A program made the position numbers and the translations under genes. From contig VIGQ01000736.1 in the NCBI GenBank assembly GCA_009663005.1, positions 1 through 37,500 on the forward strand: a stretch of 37,500 bases of DNA, in the 5' to 3' direction. Within the stretch, counting starts at the first letter, position 1, and the number at the start of each line of letters is the position of its first letter. The DNA comes from Actinidia chinensis (lineage: Eukaryota; Streptophyta; Magnoliopsida; Ericales; Actinidiaceae). This document shows, in pieces, positions 1 to 10,436 of the stretch. The notes beneath the pieces are model-generated. The model saw only the letters and a program-made list of their open reading frames with translations. It was not told the origin of the DNA and made no database searches.

Positions 1-244
1 CATTTTTGTACCTTTCTCAAAAAAAAGTATTGAACTTCATTCTTTGAAACCTCTGTCGCACTCGAAGCCATGATGACTAACATGTGGCTTTCCCCTACTG
101 CACTCCTGACTGAGTCAATCCCCAAGGGAGGTAGAAAGTGATTGACGTAGACCAACCAAACAACAACACGTGGCACAACATAATGGATGGTTACCAAGAG
201 TTCAAGTCAGAAGAGAGTCTACGAACTTTTTCCCACCCCACGTG
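1..244. other. Unassigned leader of gypsy-like DNA
   Basis: No open frame or recognisable motif is visible. The stretch leads directly into the ~150-bp tandem repeat and is probably part of the same decayed retroelement, but nothing in it proves this. Confidence 0.3.
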
Positions 245-700
245 AATTTGCTAAGTATGATGGGCAAATTCCTAGAGAGGGTTAGCCGAGCTTAAGAAAG
301 CTCAAACTCTGTCCAACAAGGATTTGCCACACGTAACAAAAAAGTCATACAAATGGAAGGTTAGCTGAGCTCGAAGGAGAGCTCCGAACTTTATCCTTAA
401 ATTTGCTAGTATGATGGGCAAGTCCTAAGTAGGGTCACTCGCCAAGCTCACGCGAGATCCAACTCCGACCCGCGAGGATTTGCCACACTTAGCATAACTC
501 AAACAAATGGAGGGTTAGCCGCTCGAAAGAGCTTCGAACTTTGTCCCGCCGATTTGCTAGCATGACGGGCAAATTCCTAGGGAGGGTTAGGCGAGTCAAG
601 AAGCTACGAACTCTTCCCAGCGAGGATTTTGCCAAACTTAGAAAAATTAAAACAAAGAGAGGGTTAGCCGAGCTCAAGAGGCTTCCAAACTTTATCCTGT
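245..700. repeat. ~150-bp dimeric tandem repeat, 3 copies
   Basis: Three successive units begin with variants of AATTTGCTAGTATGATGGGC at about 245, 400 and 551, so the period is 151-155 bp. Each unit carries two related half-units: a GGGTTAGCCGAGCTC-like motif occurs twice per unit, once followed by an AGGATTTGCCACAC motif and once by a GAACTTTATCC motif. The array is therefore about six ~75-bp monomers in a dimeric order. Copies differ by substitutions and small indels. Short open frames on both strands across it are by-products of the repeat. Tandem repeats rich in CCGAGCTC in the untranslated part of an element are common in plant Ty3/gypsy Tat/Ogre-type retrotransposons; that assignment is inference. 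Confidence 0.8.
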
Positions 701-927
701 CAAAAATTTTCCTACTCCAAATTTCTATTTAATATCACTAAAGTAAAGATTTCCTGTAAGATGTAGCCTACCATTCTAAGTCCAGCTTTGACTTTGTAAA
801 TCTTGCCCTAATGTAACTGGGCATACCCCAGAAGAAAGCTGGCAATGTAAAATAAATGGCATGCGAGATTCAAGCAAAAAACTTTATCCATTATACAAAA
901 TCATTTAAATACAAGTTTGATCGATTA

Positions 928-1051
928 CAAGATGAGCTTCAGTATAAGTACAATATATATTCTAGAAGATGGACGAGCTGCAGTACATGGACAATACCCA
1001 TTCTAAAAGATGGACGAGTTTCAGTACAAGTACAATACCTATTCTAGAAGA
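928..1051. repeat. ~40-bp tandem repeat, 3 copies
   Basis: Three units start near 931, 968 and 1009 with GATG(GAC)GAG, followed by a CAGTA..ACAATA motif and ending in ATTCTAGAA. Spacing is 37-41 bp. It lies between the 150-bp array and the candidate LTR and is probably in the non-coding 3' part of the same decayed gypsy-type element. Confidence 0.75.
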
Positions 1052-1379
1052 CAACTGAGCCATAGCCATACGAGGAGACGTCCGAGCAGTGCTAGAGGAT
1101 CTTCATGGATAATTGCCTCAAGATAATGGAAGATTCGACCTGGGAACATGTCCACCAAGTGGATATCCATTATTCAGGCCTTCAATATTACTACCAGCAA
1201 GGCGAAAAAGAAAGTATTGACCACCGCTGCTTGCAGCAGATTATTTATCAGCTACAAGGGAGGCATTTGCTTGCTTGCCACCAAGTGTCATTAGATACAA
1301 GAGAGGCACTTACGGCTCAACACATATTACTTTTAGTACAAGAGAATTTTCCAGCCTCACAGAATGAGAACACATCACA

Positions 1380-2515
1380 ATAGAGCTTATGATGAGGGCC
1401 CCCTCGAATTGTGATCGACAACCCAGTTCGACGAAACAATTCAAAAAAAAAAAAAAAAAAAAAAAAAACATTTGCGAACCAGTAAATTGCCCATATAACG
1501 GCCGAAGAGTGATCGTGGCGATCAGATCACAATTATAAGGAATGAGAAATCTCATTCTCGCTCTGGGAGAATCTTGTTAAAACCTAGCGTTTATATAGGG
1601 CAAAAGGAAGGCAAAGGAACCATAGGTGCATAGAATACGAAGGATCTGTCATAATGACAGGAAACCAAGGGTCTGATGAAAAAGATGAATTGATCGTTAT
1701 TACAATGGAAAACCAAGAGCCAACTGCCAATATGAAACGCATGAGGACCACATTTGAGAATACGAAAAGGCAATGCAAAGAACCATGTGCGGTCAACTGC
1801 CACCAAAACCAACCAAGAACGAGCATATCTAGCTCACATGACCTCGGCGAGTATCGCACCAGCTCACGCGAATTGAGGAACAATTATAAGGGGATGAAAT
1901 ATATAATGGTAAAATGTTGGCCTTACTAGGCCAAAAGCATTTGCCGAGCTAGGGCAAAGTTCTTTCATCGCATTGTCACTACAGAGCAAGCTCGAGGATC
2001 ACCGCACCGAAGCACGGCATACTAACTACCAAACACCACCATCGTCCGAGCTAGTGCAATCAATACCCTTGAGGCTGTCGCTATTTAGCAAGCTGGAGGA
2101 AACCACGCTGGAGCTTGGACGAGGGACAACGGCCAATGGAAATCCCGAGGGGTGTCAAGGGACAGAAGATGACTTGCACGTTATAATTCTTACTAATAGC
2201 CCTACGCCGGGATTGAGACATCGGTAGCATGATGAAGCTCTACTAGCAATGCTGTAGGGGCGTGGCTGGGTCAGCCGCCTACTCTTTGACATAGTCGTTA
2301 GCGCGCTTGAGCTATAGTATGCCCGGTGACAGACAGCTAAACATCAGGTACGCGTTGAGCTGGGATATAAAGGAAGAACGGTTGTTCTGCGCAAGTTAAT
2401 CGATTTTGTTGCTATCGAACATACATACACTTTCTCTTTCTACTTACACCTTCTTCGATCATCTAACTTGACCATCGTAAGCCATTTTCTGAAAACAGCT
2501 CACGCGGCCCATCTC
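1380..2515 (+). mobile_element. Gypsy-type LTR (3' part clear, 5' boundary uncertain)
   Basis: The segment 2152-2500 is clearly homologous to 20051-20425: both share GTGTCAAGGGA, GTGACTGGGTCAGCC-like, GACAGCTA, a TATA-like box (2366-2372; 20282-20289) and the terminal block CTAACTTGACC. A TATA box followed about 100 bp later by a CTAACTTGA-type block near the 3' end is typical of plant Ty3/gypsy LTRs, particularly the Tat group; the lineage call is inference. The left limit is not resolved. A 26-base A run (1443-1468) sits near it. Open frames here are short and show no retroelement domains. Confidence 0.55.
1443..1468 (+). repeat. A26 homopolymer
   Basis: An uninterrupted run of 26 A lies within the candidate gypsy LTR region. 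It could be an expanded internal A tract or the tail of a small retroposed insert. No target duplication was recognised around it. Confidence 0.9.
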
Positions 2516-3060
2516 AAACTGTTTCTATGCTGGCAGCTAAATCGTCACCGAGCATCCACCAATAATCCTACATCTCCACCGCTAGACCACCGCATGTTCT
2601 ACCTTAATTTTCGCGCCATCATTTCTCACAAGAACACCACAGATATCCAACTATTTGCTGATTTCATTCGAACCGTCAATTGAAGACAAAGTTAATCCAA
2701 TCGCATTAAATCACAGTAATTGAATGTTAATTAAGATCACTGGCCTTCGGTAAATGCATCCCGAAATTGAAAGTGCAAGGATGAGAATTTTGTTCTTCTT
2801 GTGGCATTCGTCAATGACGTGTTGAAAGGACAGACCATAGAGGGATAAAACCTGTACGAAGCAAGACGTTACAAGAGGGCGTCTTTATGGTTAGTTCGAA
2901 TTCAGGTCCTATTGTCATACTATAAGAAGGAAGACAAAAAAAGGTTCGTTCTTCTGATTGGTTGGGTTTGTCAGCCAGGATGTGCCAATAAGCTACCTTT
3001 TACCAGTCTGTCATGTGCAAGCATATTAGCTACAAGTTATCTAAGACAAAAGGCCATAAC
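2516..3060. other. Spacer present in copy 1, absent from copy 2
   Basis: This ~545-bp stretch separates the gypsy LTR from segment A. In the second copy of the unit the equivalent gap is only about 45 bp (20426-20470), so this is either an insertion here or a deletion there. A TATA-like element lies just past its right end (ATATATAAATGG, ~3069). No coding motif was recognised. Confidence 0.45.
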
Positions 3061-4057
3061 CCAGTGCTATATATAAATGGAGTTGATGGTGAAAATCTAA
3101 GAAACAAGATGTCCAAAAAATGAAAGACAAGATGTCCAAAAAATTGTTTTCCGCTTGAGGAATTTCTTTTGATTTGCATGACATTTTTTATCTTGCAGGA
3201 CATAGAACTTTGTGGAACATCTGAGTGGTCGAAGTCATATATTTTATGCTCAATTGCGATGTGACAAATCGCATTAGTTTTGTTGGCTGAATAGATTGTG
3301 TGCTACGATTCTTGAACCAGGACACAGGTGACGTTTTTTCAAGTGCATTATGGAGGAAAAACAAGTGTATCAAAACTGCTGGAGAGAATTCACTATGGAG
3401 TCCGTCCAAATTAGAAAGCAAGAATGCTCTCAGTAGACACTCGCATTGAACTCATTCCTAAAAGTTTTCGCCTCTATTAGGGGCTCGTGTGTTGGAATGC
3501 AAAGGTTGTTACAACACACATTCGAGTATATCACATTGGAAATTCAGCAGATAACCGCTTTTGAGAGAATTTTCATCGACATTTCCGCATCGACTTTTAA
3601 AAAAAATATACTTTTGATGGTGTTTAGCGTTGTCCCTGTGTATTGTTCGTCTTGTTTTTGTTTTGTACCTTAGCACCAGAAAAAGAGTGCCATTTGTAGA
3701 AAATAGCCTAGAAGTACCGAGACCCAAAAGTCATTATGGGCCCTTTTATTGGCCTAGATTAGACAATGGGGGTTGGACTACAAATCTCAAAGGACGGTGT
3801 ATTGGTTATAATATGTTGTGTTGTAGTACGATTCGACAACCCATGGGAAGTAAGATTCGTTATTCCCCTCCTATTCTTCTGATGAGCTTACTTACACTGT
3901 AACAGATCCCGAAAATGTTCAGGATAAGATGTTTACAATATTTTCACAACTCAAGGTTGGTGAACATGTTATTTGTTCATTCCTTCACTGATTCATTGTT
4001 TTTTAATTGTTTGTTGTAAGTTGCAGTAACCTCTTAATCATTAGAAAAAATACTCAA
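3061..4057. repeat. Segment A, copy 1 (unidentified low-copy DNA)
   Basis: About 1 kb is collinear with 20471-20787 plus 25533-26249. Shared anchors include GATTTGCATGACATT, GATTCTTGAA.CCAGG, GTGCATTATG, CATTCCTAAAAGTT, GGAATGCAAAGG, TACCTTAGCACCAGAAAAA, ATTCGACAACCCATGG and CACAACTCAAGGTT. Divergence includes many small indels. The first third hints at coding (TTGCAG splice-like sites and short shared open stretches around GGIDGVARFLKP in a mixed frame), but no frame stays open in both copies and I do not recognise a protein family. It may be a decayed gene fragment with its 3' untranslated region, carried inside the duplicated unit. Confidence 0.75.
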
Positions 4058-4423
4058 ATGGAAGTGAGATTTAATGAGAGCGTGAGATCTACACTCATGT
4101 TGGTACTTTGTGGTTTATTAATGACAGACATTTGGAGTAACTATCTTTTTATCAATATTGTTCCATTTTTTGTGTAAATATCCGTATTTTTGGATGCGAT
4201 TAAATACTATTCATTTAAATCTGAATCTTTGGATTTTATCACTTTTACTCTTTTATTTCTTTTTATTCACCAAATTTTTGCTTAAACCAAACACATCCTA
4301 ATGCCCATGCGCAGCTAGGTTTGAGTATATCAATGTCTGGTACCCAAGTAGCTGAGAGACTTTGGTGGAATTGTGATTTGGTGTCACGAGAGATGAGAAG
4401 AGATTAGTCATGTCTTGAAGTAT
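4058..4423. other. Non-coding stretch
   Basis: This is the start of the 14.1-kb DNA found in copy 1 only. The sequence AACCAAACACATCCTAATGCCC near 4284 resembles the inverted end of a Tourist/hAT-type MITE, but no partner end was found to the left. Otherwise nothing is recognisable. Confidence 0.35.
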
Positions 4424-4550
4424 TGGGGAGAGGTGTCCCGCCAAGAAGTGATGATGAGTGGAGAGCTCTTAGGTTTGTAGCTTGGACTTGATGCCCTGCT
4501 CCTCTAACTTTGCAAATTTAGGTCCCCCTTGTAAACTTCGGTATTCCCCC
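4424..4550. repeat. Dispersed repeat, partner at 30936-31070
   Basis: Same-strand similarity to 30936-31070 runs over roughly 120 bp, with shared anchors TTGGGGAGAGG-like, GCCAAGAAGT, GATGATGAGTG, GCTCTT, AGGTTGGTA-like and ACTTGATGCCCTGC-like. It is probably a fragment of one interspersed repeat family. No protein family was recognised in any frame. Confidence 0.55.
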
Positions 4551-5074
4551 ACCTGACACAAAAGGGAATAATAACAGGATTAATGGAAGCAACGGAGCAG
4601 AATTTTTGCGGTACTGTAAAATTATAGGAACTTCCTTATTTAAAACAACAAAAACTTTACACTTTACGAATTTGCAAAATAACTTCCTCCTTGAAAAAAG
4701 AAAAAACTTGCAATACATTCCAACTTTTCCTTTTACAAATATAAAATTAATCGGCAAAGAGGGTTAGAATTAATTGTCACTAAGCTCAATACTTGTCGGC
4801 AATGTTATTAATCAGAATTGCCCTCAGAATTCTTACTGGTTTGAAAAACTAAGTTAATTTAAATATATATCGTTCATAATTTTAAAGTAATATATTACTA
4901 TTTCATCATCGTTTCAAAATCTTTTAATGCCAAACACGGTCGTTCGTTGTTAAAATCGTTAATCCAACTCGGCCGATTCCTCACTTTAGTCCTGAAACAA
5001 AACATTTTCATCACATTGGCCCGTAACCTGTTAATTTTTTTCCATTTAAGGCCAAATCCTTAGCCCCATTAAAA
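4551..5074. other. AT-rich non-coding stretch
   Basis: AT-rich intergenic-type DNA. The 79-residue minus-strand open frame at 4518-4757 is low-complexity and lacks domain features. Confidence 0.4.
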
Positions 5075-5575
5075 CTATTGACGGAAATGCACTTGGCAAT
5101 CTTGACGCCTAGCCATTGCTAACCCATACCCATGCCCCAAACCCAACCCAAACCCAAACGTCCCAAATCCCAACAAAAAACTCCAAATCATTCCACTTTC
5201 CCCATCCTTTGTTGCAGGCGACAACCGCACGCGCGCGTACACACCACAGTATGGATCGACGAGGAAGTTGTTTGCACCGAACACCGTACAAACCCAGTCC
5301 CCCTCCCTCATCCTCACCTGCCCCGGACCGTCAAGCATGACCAAGTATCGGCGGGCGGCGTTGATTTCGCAATTGCATGCTACGGTTGTTTCCCGCTGTC
5401 TTCTGATGGTTGGTTCGGTTCTTGTGGAAAAGGTTAGATTAGAGGACGGCGTCCAAGGCCAAAAATTGAATCTCAGGCGTCTCTCCCTCCCTCCCTCCAC
5501 TCCACGTTTGGCATTGGATTTAATGGTTTTACGACGGGTGCTTAAGAATACGTGCCACATCTCTTCACGTGTCAC
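5075..5575 (-). CDS. Hypothetical ORF with a degenerate RanBP2-type zinc-finger-like stretch
   Basis: This 166-codon minus-strand frame lies in a locally GC-richer island. From about residue 91 it reads EGDWVCTVFGANNF and then a single Cys (PYCGVY). Plant RanBP2-type zinc fingers have the form GDW.C....C..NNF..R..C..C. The first Cys, the GDW and the NNF are present, but the second Cys is missing and the last pair is incomplete. The C-terminal ~40 residues are Gly/Phe-rich (GFGTFGFGLGLGHG). A frameshift inside the finger could explain the lost cysteines. No intron/exon structure or promoter could be confirmed. Alternatives are a decayed exon of a plant RanBP2-zinc-finger gene or a chance frame in a GC-rich patch; overlapping plus-strand frames exist. 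Confidence 0.25.
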   Translation of the reverse strand: MTREEMWHVFLSTRRKTIKSNAKRGVEGGRERRLRFNFWPWTPSSNLTFSTRTEPTIRRQRETTVACNCEINAARRYLVMLDGPGQVRMREGDWVCTVFGANNFLVDPYCGVYARVRLSPATKDGESGMIWSFLLGFGTFGFGLGLGHGYGLAMARRQDCQVHFRQ

Positions 5576-6770
5576 TTTTTCGTCTGTTTCACACTTTTCA
5601 TCAATAATTTTGACGGATTAAGAATTGATCTTAATTGAAAAAAAACTAAAATTTTAAAGTCAATGTAGAAAAATATTTTAAGGGTCAAAGTGAGAATCAG
5701 TTAATAATTTTAAGGAAAGGTGTCATAATCCTGGTGTTGGGCATACTTTTCCTATATGATTAGGTTCCACTAACAATGGCCCAAATCTGTGCTATGGGTT
5801 TTGCTTAAATTTGGCCCACACTAGAAAACCTACATAAGCCTAAACTCTATGGCACTTTCTTAGATGATGATGAATGTTATATAGATTTTTTTAAAATAAA
5901 CAGGCATTTATATGATTGCACAAAAAAAAATTTCAATTAATGAAACAAATTACCTCGCCATTGAGCATCCAAGGATCCATGCATTCTTGACAGGAGTTTG
6001 ATCTTATTAATAGAAAATTAGTTGAAGTCACTTGTATTCTTCCATCTTGTGTCACCACGTATATTTATACAAAATAAATTTTAAAATTATAATAATCCCT
6101 ATAATACGCTCATGGAGATCATCTTATTTTAATATGTTATTAATAGCCAGTTTGTGTTTTTTTCATTAAATTTTCTCACTCATTAAGTCCTATCCTATGT
6201 TTGGATAATAGATTTTATCAATAAAGAAAATAAAGAAAATTACAGCAAAATTACATTTTTCTTCTCTCGTTTAATTAACTAATATCTATTGAGCATTTTC
6301 ACTTTAATGAGAAAAGTCCTTTATGATGAAAACATCATGATTTCACCCACTACCACTACCATGAAAAAATATTCACATAATGACGCTCACGATGAAATGA
6401 TTAGCAGTGTGACTGCATTCTGCAAATAATGAAAAGATCCGTCATCATATCCTGAATTTATAAGTTTATCGGAAAATTTATATGTTTTGCAGCCTCCCAA
6501 ATATGGACAGTTTGCGCGTCATTAGGTACTTATTTATGTAAAATAAGATAGAATGCAACTTACACATTATTAAATCTCACAGAGTTTGCGAGCTACAACG
6601 TTCTTATTTTATATTTGACTATTAATGAAGGATGTCTAGTAAAATTTTTAGATATAATAAATATCTAACTTTTTGTGTTGGTAGAAAAAGATCATTTCAT
6701 TTATGAAAATCATTAAATGGTGTTCTCAATCTACTTCTGAAATTAAAGAATAAAATGCGAGCAATTGAAG
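5576..6770. other. AT-rich non-coding stretch
   Basis: About 1.2 kb without a supported gene, RNA or complete element. The sequence is AT-rich with short A and T runs. Confidence 0.4.
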
Positions 6771-6850
6771 GGTAAATTACCTAAATATCCAACTCGAATT
6801 CCATTTTTCCATGAACTCTTGAGGAGGGGAAGAATTGTTGATGGGCTGTC
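6771..6850 (+). mobile_element. Lone gypsy 3'-end (polypurine tract) fragment
   Basis: Collinear with 32380-32460: shared TTACCTAAATATCCA, then AACTC.TG and AGGAGGGGAA followed by ATTGTTGA. At 32.4 kb this block sits directly upstream of an LTR, so it marks the extreme 3' end of the internal region with its polypurine tract (AGGAGGGGAA). Here no LTR follows, so it is an orphan fragment. Confidence 0.5.
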
Positions 6851-6942
6851 ATCCCAATATTGATGACTTCACGCAATTATTTTGTCCAACAGTTTCCGTT
6901 CAAAGTCAGTTCTTTTGGCATCATGCAAGCATGCAACACCCC

Positions 6943-7002
6943 ACAAAGAGAGAGAGAGGAGAGAAGAGGAGAGAAGAGAGAGAGAAGAGAGATAGAGAAA
7001 CC
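6943..7002. repeat. GA-rich microsatellite
   Basis: About 60 bp of imperfect (GA)n/(GAGAA)n purine tract. It generates the short plus-strand open frame across 6835-7026, which is not a gene. Confidence 0.85.
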
Positions 7003-7026
7003 TTCATGATTCCCAATCATAGCTGA

Positions 7027-8439
7027 GTTTGGTACCATTGGCATGAAAGGGCCTTTTTGAACTCAGGGGTATTCATATAACATGCACGAAATAGTCACTG
7101 CAAGTATCAAAATCCAACAACTGCACCAAAACAATATGAACATTGTTTGTAATAGGGCCCATCTCCCAAGTCTAGTCGACTAATGTTTGGTTGGAAAGAA
7201 TTATCTAATCCGTTTTTCGATTCAGGCTCAAAATCTATAAAATTAAAATTAGAGCTAAAAAAACTTTAACAAACTTTAAAATATTTTTCAAATTAATTTG
7301 CTTCATCATTAGAAGATCCAATTACCTTAATACAATGCTAACTAGAGTTTAGTTAACTTTCTAGAGACACAATTAATGCTGATCTTAAACGTTTACCAAC
7401 CACCCACCACGGCCCTTAAGAGTGGTCCCAAATGATGTTTCCAAATTCCAAATTTACTTTTTTCAACATTTTAATGACCTTAATTTTAACTCCAAACCCA
7501 AAGATATTTTGAATATAAAAATAAAAAAATTAGAGACCGTGTATTTTTTGGGTCAGTATTGACATGGCCATACTTTCATGTGGTGGAATCTCATAAAAAT
7601 CAAGTCCTACCACATGTGAGTATACACGTTTCTAGCAAACGCAATAAAATGCTATCTCGGACCGTTTGTTAATGCCCCATTCGTTATCATTAGTCACGGT
7701 AATGCTAAACATTGTCAATTTTTCGCACTTCAATTACTAAATATGATATACTTGTGTGGTCGATGTGTTCACAACTGCTCTAACTAGTAAATATCACCGT
7801 GTTTACTGGGTTTACAACAGATGTGAAGTTCAGATAGTAAATGAATGATTATTAATAGTCACATCGTACTATTGTTCCATTATTGCAAATTCGTGGGGGG
7901 GAGAGTAACTTACATAACCCTTCTTGGGCTTTTGAGTGAGATTGTATTGTGACCAACGGGGCTAGATGGTTGAGAGGTCAATATTTCCAGATCCATAAAA
8001 CATCCATTCCCAACAGCCCTGCATTTACCAACGACGAAGGGGTGGCATTGACCCGACAGTACAGGTAATTTTTCTTGATCAGGTTACAAGATTCGTCGGA
8101 AATGATAGCGTGGGCTCGCCAGTATCGTAGATTCCACCAACGGTATCACGTGATCAACGCATTTCCAATCTGTAGATTGCACAATAACAGAGTCATTAAA
8201 ATGTTTGATCATAAATTAATCACATGGATGTGTGATTTATAGATTTTTGCATTTTCTATAGGTTGCACATATAAAAACATTATTTGTTTTACGGACAAAT
8301 TGATTAGTATGTATCTTGTATTCTCCTACTTAACAAGCTTTAATACTTTTGGGGTCAACCTACTTCTTTATTACTCTGTGGCATCCTATCTCTGCTTAGT
8401 GGCCAAGGAGAACATAGAATTCTAACTTTAATAGATATA
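7027..8439. other. Non-coding stretch
   Basis: About 1.4 kb with no supported gene. A moderately GC-rich patch near 7930-8170 has no frame long enough to assign. No element boundaries were recognised. Confidence 0.35.
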
Positions 8440-8580
8440 CATATATTATATGTATATATTATAGGAAAATGAGTTCTACCCTTCCAAAAATGATATCTAC
8501 ACTCTCCTATTTTGGAGTGTAGAATATCAAAAATAGAGGATAGAAATAAATTTCCTATTATATATACAATATATAATATA
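8440..8580. mobile_element. Foldback MITE, ~140 bp
   Basis: An almost complete inverted repeat. The left arm reads (AT)-rich, then TAGGAAAATGAGTTCTACCC; the right arm is its complement, GGATAGAAATAAATTTCCTA, followed by TATATATACAATAT. An inner palindrome (CTACACTC..GAGTGTAG, 8498-8522) caps the hairpin. The same core (TTTGGAGTGTAGAA..ATCAAAAAT) recurs at 36190-36360, so this is a repeat family. No transposase is encoded. The superfamily is unassigned because the TA-rich flanks hide the target duplication. Confidence 0.7.
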
Positions 8581-9304
8581 CACTAGAGTCCTGAAATCAT
8601 AATTTTAAAAACATACACAAAGAATGATACTAAGAAAAGAAATTTGTTTAGAAACTTTAAGTGACAGTCCCACTATTCCGTCTGCAATCGAATCCCCCAG
8701 TTTTACTTTTAGTGTGTATTATACAATATACTCAAGCCTTGTAGAAAAATACCCACGCAGATATGTAATGTGATATATGTTTCTTTTTTGAATAATTTGG
8801 TATTCAGCCATGACCGATTAATTCTGGAGGATCCATGTCATATCAAAGCAGAGACCCTAAATTAAAGCAGGGCAGGGTCCCATCTATGCACTTAGAAATT
8901 GATAAAAACTTAAAAAATTTAAACTTGAACCTGAAGGGAGCGCCACCTTCAAATTCTAAGGCTTATACCACAGGCAACCGCAACTCCTATAGTTTAGGTG
9001 ATTAATTTCAATATCAATGCATTTGAATGAATTTTTTAGTTTAGGTAAAATTATAATTCTCTCTCTCACCCTATTATCCAAGGATGCTGCTTCCTCACAA
9101 TCCAAAATATTTTTAGACTATTTGCCTATTCCCCTACTAACTATTCTCTTTCTTTCTTGTCGCATATTTTAACATAGAAGCATCTAGGAGGGTCCATAAC
9201 TAAAATCTCATACACGTGCAATGCTTCTATTACACAAGGCCCAGCTTTACTGCAGTCCAAATTTGGATTGTACATTGTATTTCAATATTTTTAGACTCTA
9301 TTTT
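8581..9304. other. AT-rich non-coding stretch
   Basis: No gene, RNA or complete repeat recognised over ~720 bp. Confidence 0.35.
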
Positions 9305-9570
9305 GAGTCTATTTTGATGATCCACTCTGTTGATATTGTATATCTCATCGAAAGTTTAATACTGTACAAAATCACATTGATAGATATAATTTATTTAATT
9401 TATCGGTTAACATTAATTTATATTAAGATAGTTTTATTATAATTTTGTATTCCTCCCGCATTTATTAAGTTATAAAATATATTGAACATATATTGATTTT
9501 TATCGATCATACGATTTTTTATAATTTATATTTTTATCAACTAAAATTTATTGAATTATCAAAATGAAGC
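9305..9570. repeat. Imperfect inverted repeat (foldback)
   Basis: The left arm starts ATTTTGATGATCC (9311) and continues with TGTTGATATTGTATA. The reverse complement of the right arm (ending ATCAAAAT at 9565) gives ATTTTGATAATTC, then a GTTGATAAAAATATA block. The arms are about 90 bp and degenerate, and the loop is AT-rich. The same arm motif (TTTTGATGATC.A..GTTTATATTGTA) forms the outer arms of the foldback at 36035-36470. Confidence 0.45.
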
Positions 9571-10364
9571 TCGCAATAGATGTTCCCTTGTCTAATAGGT
9601 GCATTTTGCACCGGAAAGACATTTTAGTTACGTAACTCTATAATATGCTTCTATCTCAAAACTATGTGTATGAGAAAGGATAATTTTCTCGGACTCGCAC
9701 AGTGGGGGAAGTTTAGGCAAAGTTCCAGGCGGTTCAGTTTGGTCAGGCATAGCGCCGAGCGGACAAGGCAAACACTTCTGGACAACCAACCTTGAGTCAT
9801 CCTAGTCCTTTCTTATTTGGAATTTATAAGCACTGGTCCCAAGTTCTCGGTATGCAAAAGGACAAGCATTTCTCATATTTGTAATCTTTTGCTTGTCATT
9901 TTGGTAGCAAGAATATGACACTAATCCTATGAAATGGGCCCTCCATCACCATTAATAGAAGGAGAGGTATTAAGTAAGCCCATTGTATCCAATGTTCAAT
10001 TATTCCACCATGTGACAAATAAGGATAAAGGATGGACACGAAGCCACTTTAAGTTTGGTTTGAAAAATTTTGGTCCATTTTTTTTATTTTGCCTTTCATT
10101 TTAAATTTGTCAGATTGTCGAAAGGTAATTTTGAAACTAAAACTTTTCAACATATGTGATACTAAAAAGTTCATTTTCCAAAATAAACAATAAAAAATGG
10201 GACAGAGAGAGCAGTATTTTCAGAAACTTATAAATAGTCACCACGTATTAAACTTCATATTTTATTTTATGTGTGAATTACAAATTTGTGTTTTAAATGT
10301 ATATTAAGCTTTCCTAATATTAAAATCAACGTCCGTTTTAAAATGGTACAAAGAGAGACTTACA
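9571..10364. other. Non-coding stretch
   Basis: A locally GC-richer patch at 9690-9800 has no assignable frame. The rest is AT-rich. No element boundary was recognised. Confidence 0.3.
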
Positions 10365-10436
10365 ATGATTCCTTTGAGGTTGACCATGGGTCTTGTTGGC
10401 CTTCTTGTTATTGTGACTATAGTATGTGCAAGTTGA
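10365..10436 (+). CDS. Very short hydrophobic ORF (signal-peptide-like)
   Basis: An ATG opens a 23-codon frame, MIPLRLTMGLVGLLVIVTIV followed by CAS and a stop. It has a basic start, a ~14-residue hydrophobic core and a small-residue C-A-S end, as in a signal peptide. No downstream secreted-peptide exon is recognisable; a one-base shift would continue for 13 more codons. It may be the first exon of a small secreted protein, a pseudogene, or chance. No family was recognised. Confidence 0.15.
   Translation: MIPLRLTMGLVGLLVIVTIVCAS

Noticed and set aside
3230..3360. Possible nucleotidase/phosphatase exon in segment A (GGIDGVARFLKP-like reading)
   Set aside because: The reading needs frame mixing between the two copies and does not match a family signature convincingly.
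5116..5621. Plus-strand ORFs of 74, 101 and 117 codons
   Set aside because: They overlap one another and the minus-strand frame. No domain or initiation context singles one out.
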